The position numbers and the translations under genes were made by a program. The notes beneath the pieces were generated by a model. It searched no databases. It was not told the origin of the DNA and saw nothing but the letters and a program-made list of their open reading frames with translations. From Bacteroidales bacterium UBA5342 (GTDB lineage Bacteria > Bacteroidota > Bacteroidia > Bacteroidales > UBA5342), in assembly GCA_002408065.1 (NCBI GenBank), contig DHQI01000063.1, positions 5,134-13,679 on the forward strand: a DNA stretch of 8,546 nucleotides, in the 5' to 3' direction. This document shows, in pieces, positions 1-5,944 of this stretch (positions are counted from its first letter, which is position 1; every line of letters begins with the position of its first letter).

Positions 1-1446
1 ACCCTTCATTATAATGTTAACTTTCTCGTGGGTGAATTTTTTCTGATAAAAATGACAATTGTCCACATAATTGTGCCCTGCTGTAATTTCTGTGGCAGAG
101 CGTACACCGCCGTCAAAAACCACATGTTGATTAAGGTCAACAAAATCACAGCCTCGAATACCATTGTATTTTCCGGTAATGGAAACGCCCGTTGCAGTAC
201 TTGAGGAAATGCTGGATCCAGCAAGCAAGTTGTGCGATCCTCCTTCAAAATTTACGACACAGCCCTGACCAACATTACGCACCTTAATGCCAATAATATG
301 CACATTTTCAGTATTTTTCAGGTGAAGAAAACCATTGGCTACCGGCAGACCAATCTGCGTATTTTTAGTGATTTCTTCTGTAGGATAAATATATAGTCGA
401 TTGGTTTGGGTATCAAAATACCATTCTCCCGGCTGATCTACTTCGCAGAGTAAACCATAGACTTTAAAGGGTTGTGACTTAAGCCAACCAAAACCATACG
501 AAAAGGCTTCTGAAAATCGCATAGTTTGGGTTTTAGCATTAACCGAATGGATCTTCATAGAACTTAGCTTCCAGATGGCTTCATAATAGCCGGAGAAATC
601 ATTTCGGGTGTTGTCACGCTCCAATTCTTTGGCCCACTGAAGCCAGGTACCAGCCATTTCGTCTTCACGTTCTAGTATGCCGGCCTGAGCACCCCGTGGA
701 TCTTCCAGAGAGCCTCTCCAGCCTTGTGGTTTCGACATATCACGATGTGGTGGATGCCCTGCTCTAACCCCAAATCCCTGCTTCTTTTTCGGAATACCTG
801 GAGGAAAACTCTCGTTTACCTGAGCTTTGGTATTTAGGTTGGCATAACCACTGTTAGGATAAACCGATGGTAGATATAAATCATCTCCAAATGAAAGACT
901 TAAGACTATCTTACTCTTTAACACATCTATAATTGCAGGATTCTTAATGGTTTTAACAAGGATGCTGTTTTTTGCAGATTTGGCTAAACGTGCCACTTCA
1001 TCTTCTGCTGTCACAGGCTCAAAACCTTCGGGATTCTCTATATTGGCACGTCCTTCGAAGATAACTTCTGCATCAGGAGCCGATTGAATAATGATAGGAC
1101 GGTCTTTGGTACCTGAAAATTCTTGCCCAAGTTGGTAGGTATCTACAAAATGGTAAGTGCCGCCCAATAGCTCAATTTTCAAGCCGCCTTTGGGTAGTCC
1201 TTTATTCTTAAGACGTAATGAGGCTTGTTGCAATGCGGTGGAGAAATCAAGCGGAGATTCTGCCGTACCACTATTCTCTGATTTTCCATCAGGGCTAACC
1301 ACAATTACCATTTTCTGCTTAGATCGTTCTGAAACAGATTGGCATCCAGTCATAAAAAGACCAAGGAACAGAAACCCTATGCTTATAATTAAAGAAGCAC
1401 TGCTTTTATTAATATTTACTCTAGCTCTTAAATTAGTCAAATCCAT
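1..1446 (-). CDS. Right-handed parallel beta-helix lipoprotein, 3' end outside the window
   Basis: The frame is open from the ATG at 1446 to the window edge, giving 482 residues with no stop, so the C-terminus is missing. The N-terminus has a basic stretch, a hydrophobic core (about residues 19-32) and a lipobox-like MTGC with Cys35, indicating a lipoprotein anchored in the outer or inner membrane. Residues 49-63 (SPDG...SGT) and 84-100 (LPKGG..IELLGGTYHF) match the N-terminal pattern common in secreted pectate-lyase-like beta-helix proteins. Residues 338-356 (QPGEWYFDTQTNRLYIYP) are a second hallmark, followed by short beta-helix-like rungs with alternating small, hydrophobic and Asn/Gly residues (about 370-465). 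Such proteins include polysaccharide lyases and glycosidases of several families. The specific family and catalytic residues cannot be assigned from this part. It follows the hydrolase gene by 149 bases and may be the last gene of the cluster or have its own promoter. The fold is fairly sure; the activity is unknown. Confidence 0.85.
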   Translation of the reverse strand, partial: MDLTNLRARVNINKSSASLIISIGFLFLGLFMTGCQSVSERSKQKMVIVVSPDGKSENSGTAESPLDFSTALQQASLRLKNKGLPKGGLKIELLGGTYHFVDTYQLGQEFSGTKDRPIIIQSAPDAEVIFEGRANIENPEGFEPVTAEDEVARLAKSAKNSILVKTIKNPAIIDVLKSKIVLSLSFGDDLYLPSVYPNSGYANLNTKAQVNESFPPGIPKKKQGFGVRAGHPPHRDMSKPQGWRGSLEDPRGAQAGILEREDEMAGTWLQWAKELERDNTRNDFSGYYEAIWKLSSMKIHSVNAKTQTMRFSEAFSYGFGWLKSQPFKVYGLLCEVDQPGEWYFDTQTNRLYIYPTEEITKNTQIGLPVANGFLHLKNTENVHIIGIKVRNVGQGCVVNFEGGSHNLLAGSSISSSTATGVSITGKYNGIRGCDFVDLNQHVVFDGGVRSATEITAGHNYVDNCHFYQKKFTHEKVNIIMKG

Positions 1447-1596
1447 TTTTGTATTACTTATAATATTCTTTAAAATACAAAAATACGGAGGTCGTAAATA
1501 CTCTGAATGGCTGATATTAGCTGAATATGGCACTATTTTAACGAAAGGTAGCTATGCAAGCTCGGTATAGATTTAATGCATTGTGAAAACATCATT
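1447..1596. other. Intergenic gap between hydrolase stop and beta-helix start
   Basis: This is about 150 AT-rich bases. I see no intrinsic terminator (no GC-rich stem followed by a U-run on the minus strand) and no convincing small gene. Apart from the possible -7 element and short scattered TAGCT/AGCTA repeats with a long spacer, nothing stands out. A plus-strand frame crossing it is antisense to the beta-helix gene and is not credible. Confidence 0.6.
1478..1485 (-). promoter_or_regulatory. Possible Bacteroidota-type -7 promoter element upstream of the beta-helix gene
   Basis: On the minus strand this reads TATTTTTG, an exact match to the TAnnTTTG -7 consensus of the Bacteroidota primary sigma factor, and it ends 31 bases before the ATG at 1446. 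I see no clear TTTG -33 element at the expected distance, and the region is AT-rich, so a chance match is possible. If real, the beta-helix gene could be transcribed independently of the hydrolase gene upstream. Confidence 0.25.
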
Positions 1597-2688
1597 CTAC
1601 TCCACCACAAAATCAAGACCTTCAGTATTTTGCTTAAGTTCTATCGTGTATGAGTCTTTTGAGTCTTCTTTTACTAAGCGTATAGTACGTGTGCTAGAGA
1701 TTAACCCATCAATTTTATAGTAACCTCTTTTATCACTAAGCCCAAAGTGCACACCGCCTGCATCTACAATAACGCCCTCTACCCCATTGCCGTTCTTGTC
1801 CTTCACCATTCCCGAAAGGGTAAATACACCGTAATCATTAGCTAGTGCATCTTGAAACCAAGAAAAGACCTTTTGCGCATCCTCCTTTTGCGAAAGCAAC
1901 CAACGATCGGTATGGCTGTGCGGTAAATTCATTCCTTCTATGGCCTCATAAATGTCTGGTTTTATAAAGGTCATCATTCCGCAAGAATCCAGAGACAATT
2001 CCTCTACAAGCTGATGTGTTTCTCCGGAATTTGAAACCAAAGCAGCGCGACCATTTATTCGGTTAGCACGCACTTGCGCTTGACGTCTGTACTCATCTAA
2101 GTCTTTGTAGGCCGACCAATACTTACCCCAGGATTTAGCGCCATCATAATGATCGTGTGAGAAAAATCCACGCCACACATCTGCTATTGCGTCATTGTGC
2201 AAGCCAATATAATTAACGGCGATAGCGCCACGCGAAAAACCACAGAGAAATACCTCGCCGGAATTGCCGCCATAGGTCATACATATATCACGGATGTTCT
2301 TCAGGGCAAAATCAATGGTCAGGCTTTCGCTTCCCCACCATTTAAGGGCTTCGGTGCTATCAGCTGCAATAAATGGGAAAACCACCCAGATAGCCCCTAA
2401 CTCTTTGGCTACAACATAGCCTAAGCAGGCATCTTTTACTTCGCCGGTAGAACCAGTGGGCGGATGATAATTACCAGTATATTCTACAATAAGTGGGTAC
2501 TTACCATCAGCTTGCCAAGCATCAGGCAAATAGAGTGAATAATAGATGTCGGTGTTTTCATAAGCTTGTGGAACGACTTTGACACGTAGCCCTGCAGCAG
2601 GCAAAACATCCTGCATTGGCAGGCCATCCGAGCCAGCTGCAAAACTCAACAAAGGCCATAAAAACAATATGATAAACAAGCGACTCAT
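1597..2688 (-). CDS. Secreted alpha/beta-hydrolase (esterase/peptidase-like) with C-terminal carboxypeptidase-regulatory-like domain
   Basis: This is a 363-residue protein counted from the ATG at 2688. That start puts a clean Sec signal peptide at the N-terminus (MSRLFIILFLWPLLSFAAG). An upstream in-frame ATG at 2706 adds MRLDVF, places an Asp in the n-region and overlaps the oxidoreductase gene by 11 bases, so I prefer 2688. Residues about 35-285 look like an alpha/beta-hydrolase of the PHB-depolymerase/prolyl-oligopeptidase-like type: strand-rich start (YYSLYLPDAW, YPLIVEYTG), then the nucleophile elbow GFSRG with Ser152. The HSH at 257-259 is the likely region of the catalytic His. The Asp/Glu is not certain. 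Residues about 288-363 (FTLSGMVKDKNGNGVEGVIVDAGG...) form a carboxypeptidase-regulatory/CnaB-like beta-sandwich. The natural substrate is unknown; removal of an ester group from the polysaccharide is possible. It probably shares a transcript with the oxidoreductase gene 7 bases upstream. Fold confidence is good; function is inferred. Confidence 0.88.
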   Translation of the reverse strand: MSRLFIILFLWPLLSFAAGSDGLPMQDVLPAAGLRVKVVPQAYENTDIYYSLYLPDAWQADGKYPLIVEYTGNYHPPTGSTGEVKDACLGYVVAKELGAIWVVFPFIAADSTEALKWWGSESLTIDFALKNIRDICMTYGGNSGEVFLCGFSRGAIAVNYIGLHNDAIADVWRGFFSHDHYDGAKSWGKYWSAYKDLDEYRRQAQVRANRINGRAALVSNSGETHQLVEELSLDSCGMMTFIKPDIYEAIEGMNLPHSHTDRWLLSQKEDAQKVFSWFQDALANDYGVFTLSGMVKDKNGNGVEGVIVDAGGVHFGLSDKRGYYKIDGLISSTRTIRLVKEDSKDSYTIELKQNTEGLDFVVE

Positions 2689-2695
2689 AAAAACA

Positions 2696-4618
2696 TCAAG
2701 CCTCATAAGCCCTTATCTCAAAAAGTTTGGCCACACCTGCCCCATAAGTTTCCTTAGCTGTAAAACGAATAGCATCTGCTTTTACCGTTTCAAAACGAAA
2801 CTTGATCAAGCGCTTTTTGTTTTTATCAATTTCACCTACTTTCTGCCACTGCCCCTTTACTCTTACTTCCAGTTCGGCCGATTTTAACAACTCTTCGGGC
2901 ACAGTATTCGTGTGAATTTTATCGTTAAGCGACTCTTTCAGCATCATAATATTACGCTTAGTATTGGTATCACACTTCACTTCTACCTGAGACAAATCCA
3001 CTTTCTTTTTCCACTCCACCGTAACACTTGCCGGAAGTTCAGATGACTGCCAATGATTTATTACGCCCTCAAAATCGCGTGACATACCATTAACCAAGTT
3101 AGCGGCCTCTCCACTCGCAGTTGTTGTTGCTGAAAAGGTATCAGCTTGACGAGCTAAATCCAAAGCATCCTTGGCCGGACGATGAGGAATAAAAGCATCA
3201 TCGCGCAGTAGGTTCTCTTGTAATTCATTCACATAAGATTTTGAAATATCGCGAGGCACCCCCCCCTTCTTAACGCACATACTGGCAGCAGTACCTACAG
3301 CTTGTCCCATCAGTGAACAGGTGCCCATCACCCGCGACGAAGATAAAGCAATATGTGTCTGACTGACATTGCGTCCGGCAAACAAGAGATTAGAGATGTT
3401 CTTTGAATACAAACTACGGTACGGTATTTCATACACCTTATGAAAATGGTGATGAAAATAGCTTGGCGGGTCTTGCAGATTTTCGATACCAGCCCAGCAA
3501 TGCTCGTCCAATGACCAACCACCATAAGCTACTGCATCCTCGAAATGACGATGTTCGGTAAGGTCTTTTTCAGACAAGATAAAATCGCCTATAAAACGAC
3601 GACTTTCGCGACGACCAGGTAATGAACCAACCCAGTCCAGAGCCATATTTTCTGCTTCGGGGAAGTGACCTGAGTTTTTGATATAATCCCATACACCGTG
3701 TAAATACCCCATCAGTTTTTCACGTATTTCTTCAGATTCGCCAATAATATCATCATTACTCCCGATCTCTATCCACCATATACCATTCTGAAAATTAACC
3801 AATTTACGTCGCGGATTAGATTTTTCGGCATCGTACTTTATAGCAAAAGGAGGTGCCTCATAAGGCACTGGGCGTCCCATATCTTTAGAAGACATCAGTA
3901 GCGTAGCGCCCATCTGCCAGCCATCGGCTTTATCCGGAGCATACTGCTCATTAAATTCGGCTTTCCCTTCTCGTCCGGTACGGTAATCTGCCCCGGCAGA
4001 TGCCGCTAACAAACCATCACCAGAGCAATCGATAAAGATTTTTCCACTTAAGGTGAACTCCTTTTCGGTAGTAGCTTGCCAACATTTAGCTGCTTTAATA
4101 ACACTGCCGGACATCACAGCTTCTACAGCTTGAGTATTGAGCATTAGTTTTAAATTCTTCTCCCTGGTCACAAAGTCATAAAGGATATGGTCCCAAACAG
4201 GGAAAGACTCCTGTGGGTTATAAAAACGGTTATGCAAAAGAATTTCCTCCAGCACGCCGGTTTCACGCTCCGGCTTTCTATCCGGACGCAAATGAGAAAC
4301 CCCATGCACATGCACACGCATCTCGCTGGAGCTGTTGCCCCCGAGCACCGGGCGGTCTTGAACTAAAACCGTTTTTGAGCCATTTCGAGCTGCGGATACC
4401 GCTGCACAGATACCGGCTAATCCACCCCCCAACACCACAACATCATACGATTCCTTGATCTTACGTTGTGGTATTCGGGACTGCCCATTAGCCACCTGAT
4501 GCCACTTATCCAAATTACGATCGCCATACGGCGCTGCAACTGTTTTTCCTGACACAGAAACTAAACCTGCCGCCAAAGCTCCTTTGGCACTTGTTTTAAA
4601 AAAATCTCTTCTTTTCAT
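2696..4618 (-). CDS. Tat-exported FAD-dependent oxidoreductase (FAD_oxidored type) with C-terminal discoidin-like domain
   Basis: This is a 640-residue protein. The ATG at 4618 is chosen over a TTG two codons upstream because it begins a twin-arginine signal directly (MKRRDFFKTSAKGALAAG; Arg3-Arg4, FFK, then a weakly hydrophobic h-region). This implies export of a folded, cofactor-loaded protein. Residues 58-70 (YDVVVLGGGLAGI) form the Rossmann dinucleotide-binding GxGxxG motif (Gly64-Gly66-Gly69). Residues 92-99 (LGGNSSSE), 196-212 (IDCSGDG...GADYR) and 411-445 (LLFAGRN...GQAVGTAA) are typical of the FAD_oxidored (PF12831) family. A His-rich patch FHHHFH lies at 388-393. Residues about 490-640 resemble an F5/8 type C (discoidin/galactose-binding-like) domain that could hold carbohydrate. 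The electron acceptor and substrate are unknown; family members often sit in PULs without an assigned reaction. It lies 61 bases after GH16 and just before the hydrolase gene. A run of eight G's interrupts codons 451-454. Confidence 0.92.
   Translation of the reverse strand: MKRRDFFKTSAKGALAAGLVSVSGKTVAAPYGDRNLDKWHQVANGQSRIPQRKIKESYDVVVLGGGLAGICAAVSAARNGSKTVLVQDRPVLGGNSSSEMRVHVHGVSHLRPDRKPERETGVLEEILLHNRFYNPQESFPVWDHILYDFVTREKNLKLMLNTQAVEAVMSGSVIKAAKCWQATTEKEFTLSGKIFIDCSGDGLLAASAGADYRTGREGKAEFNEQYAPDKADGWQMGATLLMSSKDMGRPVPYEAPPFAIKYDAEKSNPRRKLVNFQNGIWWIEIGSNDDIIGESEEIREKLMGYLHGVWDYIKNSGHFPEAENMALDWVGSLPGRRESRRFIGDFILSEKDLTEHRHFEDAVAYGGWSLDEHCWAGIENLQDPPSYFHHHFHKVYEIPYRSLYSKNISNLLFAGRNVSQTHIALSSSRVMGTCSLMGQAVGTAASMCVKKGGVPRDISKSYVNELQENLLRDDAFIPHRPAKDALDLARQADTFSATTTASGEAANLVNGMSRDFEGVINHWQSSELPASVTVEWKKKVDLSQVEVKCDTNTKRNIMMLKESLNDKIHTNTVPEELLKSAELEVRVKGQWQKVGEIDKNKKRLIKFRFETVKADAIRFTAKETYGAGVAKLFEIRAYEA
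3259..3266. repeat. Homopolymeric C8/G8 tract inside the oxidoreductase gene
   Basis: Eight consecutive C's on the plus strand (G8 in the coding strand) encode the end of Lys451, Gly452, Gly453 and the first base of Val454. The frame is intact here. The tract lies between the FAD domain and the C-terminal discoidin-like domain. Runs of this length can slip in replication or be misread in sequencing. Confidence 0.9.
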
Positions 4619-4679
4619 AATCAATAGACAATTAAAACCGCTAAATGTTTATATCACAAATCTTAACTTAATGATTCAT
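4619..4679. other. Short spacer between GH16 stop and oxidoreductase start
   Basis: This is 61 AT-rich bases with no GC-rich hairpin or U-run, so no terminator is visible. No exact TAnnTTTG element is found. Read-through from the GH16 gene into the oxidoreductase gene is likely. Confidence 0.6.
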
Positions 4680-5648
4680 TTATTCAGACTTCTGCCACAC
4701 CCGTACATAATCTATTTCAAAATCCATATAACCACCGGCTTTTTGTTCCGGTGTACCGTTTTGGGTGAGGACTTCTTCGCTTTCAGGAATACCATGCCAA
4801 GGAAAAATCTCGTTATCAAGCCAGATAGAGATTTCTTTGGTAGCCACATAGCCATCATAATCTTCCGGCACATCGCGGTTAGCTCGTGCCCATACAGAGG
4901 TGGAATCACGGGGTACATCGGAGAACAACTCACCATCAATGTAATACTTAATGCCTTCTTCACTCCATTCCACTCCATAGGTATGAAAATCGTCTGCCCC
5001 ACGGAAACCCATATCTTTACGTTCGGTATAAGCAGGTTTTCCACGCAAGTTCTTCCAATCACGGATGGACCACCACAACTCACTATCCAAATGCTCTTTC
5101 CCTTTTCCACGTCCATCACCATACATCTCAAAAAAATCAAATTCCAACATCTCACCCATCGACCAAAATCCACTGGTCACTTGCGTATCGGCAGCTTTAC
5201 TGCGTATTTCTATGTAGCCATATTTAAAAAAACGGCGACTAATAAAACAAGCCGTAGTGATGTTTTCGTATGGCAAGGCATCGCCAAACACAGGCTGATG
5301 TATTTCCTCAATAAACGGGAAATCCGGTTCCCATCGGGTTTCAAGCTTAAGCATACCATCTTCCAAGCGGTAGTTACGACCGGAAAACTGCGATGGTGCT
5401 CGCCCAGTCCAGACCTTTTTATTCGGTTTGTCCGGATGTTTGTAGAAGGGTTTTCCGTCTTTGAACTTACCCACGATGTACCAGCGGTCTTCGTTGATGG
5501 CCGTACTGTCAAACTCATCGCTGACATAGGTATTGAGCGTCCAACCGCCGGTATTTTCGGGGTCAGACAATGGCAAAGGCATTTCTACTGCAGGTGTGCT
5601 ACAAGCTGCAGCTACAGCCAGTAAGGTAATTAATAGTAGGTTTTTCAT
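4680..5648 (-). CDS. GH16 glycoside hydrolase lipoprotein, agarase/porphyranase-like
   Basis: This is a 322-residue protein with an ATG start at 5648. The N-terminus (MKNLLLITLLAVAAAC) is a type II signal peptide with a lipobox ending at Cys16, so the mature enzyme is lipid-anchored, likely facing outside. The GH16 domain fills about residues 37-320. The catalytic motif ExDxxE is EFDFFE at 169-174: Glu169 nucleophile, Asp171 and Glu174 acid/base. Residues 80-104 (WTGRAPSQF...) and 142-165 (KYGYIEIRSKAAD...SGFWSMG) resemble beta-agarases and beta-porphyranases more than kappa-carrageenases or laminarinases, as far as can be judged by eye. The ending (MDFEIDYVRVWQ) is the usual GH16 final strand. 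No carbohydrate-binding module is attached. It should cut internal beta-1,4-galactosidic bonds of an agar-type galactan (retaining mechanism); the exact subfamily is inferred. It is preceded by 296 bases rich in inverted repeats and followed closely by the oxidoreductase gene. Confidence 0.93.
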   Translation of the reverse strand: MKNLLLITLLAVAAACSTPAVEMPLPLSDPENTGGWTLNTYVSDEFDSTAINEDRWYIVGKFKDGKPFYKHPDKPNKKVWTGRAPSQFSGRNYRLEDGMLKLETRWEPDFPFIEEIHQPVFGDALPYENITTACFISRRFFKYGYIEIRSKAADTQVTSGFWSMGEMLEFDFFEMYGDGRGKGKEHLDSELWWSIRDWKNLRGKPAYTERKDMGFRGADDFHTYGVEWSEEGIKYYIDGELFSDVPRDSTSVWARANRDVPEDYDGYVATKEISIWLDNEIFPWHGIPESEEVLTQNGTPEQKAGGYMDFEIDYVRVWQKSE

Positions 5649-5688
5649 ATAATTTATTCTAGAATTTAATCAAACTACTTTCTTCGTT

Positions 5689-5707
5689 TAGGGCTTGTGC
5701 AGCCCTA
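5689..5707. repeat. 7-bp GC-containing hairpin in the GH16 leader region
   Basis: TAGGGCT (5689-5695) pairs perfectly with AGCCCTA (5701-5707) around a 5-base loop. On the minus strand it is followed by a purine-rich stretch, not a U-run, so it is not a standard intrinsic terminator. Its end lies about 40 bases before the GH16 start, so it could be part of a structured 5' leader or an operator. Confidence 0.6.
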
Positions 5708-5716
5708 TAACCCGTA

Positions 5717-5746
5717 AATACTTTTTCCTTCAGCTGAAAAAGTATT
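5717..5746. repeat. Perfect 11-bp inverted repeat upstream of GH16
   Basis: AATACTTTTTC (5717-5727) is exactly complementary to GAAAAAGTATT (5736-5746), with an 8-base loop. A second palindrome, TTCAGCTGAA (5729-5738), is nested in the middle. The stem is AT-rich with no downstream U-run in the direction of transcription, so neither a terminator nor an operator role is certain. It lies between the large palindrome and the GH16 leader hairpin. Confidence 0.7.
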
Positions 5747-5755
5747 CAAAAAAGC

Positions 5756-5890
5756 CGCCGCAATTGAAACTATGCGAAAAATTAACTGCATTACGTGGAA
5801 GCTTTGAAAACTCGTCCTAACGTCCTCAAACACCCAAAGCTTCTTATCACTCCATTTCGTTAATTTTCTTAAGGCCTACTTTCAAAGGCG
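5756..5890. repeat. Long imperfect inverted repeat (about 135 bases) between GH2 and GH16
   Basis: The two halves are complementary in blocks placed in the right order. CGCC (5756-5759) pairs with GGCG (5887-5890), and TTGAAA (5764-5769) with TTTCAA (5880-5885). GAAAAATTAAC (5776-5786) pairs with GTTAATTTTC (5859-5868) with one base bulged. GAAGCTTTG (5798-5806) pairs perfectly with CAAAGCTTC (5835-5843). The 28-base apical part has CGTCCT twice at 8-base spacing (5813-5818 and 5821-5826). It has no coding potential that I can see. It could be a structured RNA in the GH2-GH16 transcript, or a REP/MITE-like palindromic repeat inserted between the genes; the sequence alone does not decide. Confidence 0.65.
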
Positions 5891-5944
5891 AAAAAATCAC
5901 TCCCAGCAACTAAAATTTGCCACGTCACATTTCAGTGCGGATAC

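Larger units (their letters stand above)
5649..5944. other. Intergenic region between GH2 and GH16, likely GH16 promoter/leader
   Basis: This 296-base non-coding gap is the largest in the window, and more than half of it is inverted repeat (5689-5707, 5717-5746, 5756-5890). No exact TAnnTTTG promoter element is seen; a near match, TAGTTTG, lies on the minus strand about 30 bases before the GH16 ATG. The 50 or so bases directly after the GH2 stop (5891-5944) show no clear feature apart from a U-run on the minus strand (5891-5896) just before the large palindrome. Confidence 0.5.

Noticed and set aside
9..248. 79-codon minus-strand frame in the left edge
   Set aside because: It overlaps the beta-helix gene in another frame. 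The latter runs open to the window edge and has the family hallmarks.
1157..1570. 137-codon open frame on the plus strand with a hydrophobic stretch
   Set aside because: It is antisense to the beta-helix lipoprotein's signal peptide and N-terminal part. The hydrophobic stretch comes from the complement of AT-rich sequence around the real signal peptide.
4619..4624. TTG start two codons upstream for the oxidoreductase
   Set aside because: The ATG at 4618 gives the standard twin-arginine start MKRRDFFK, and the TTG adds nothing.
4584..5624. 346-codon open frame on the plus strand
   Set aside because: It is antisense to the whole GH16 gene, whose catalytic motif, lipobox and final strand are clear. 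The plus-strand translation has no recognisable domain and an unlikely composition.
5717..5746. Intrinsic terminator after GH2
   Set aside because: The stem is perfect but AT-rich and lacks a following U-run on the minus strand; it is reported as an inverted repeat instead.
5649..5944. tRNA or CRISPR array in the largest gap
   Set aside because: There is no cloverleaf with TTC-type arm and no regularly spaced identical repeats. The only repeats are inverted, plus a two-copy 6-base direct repeat.
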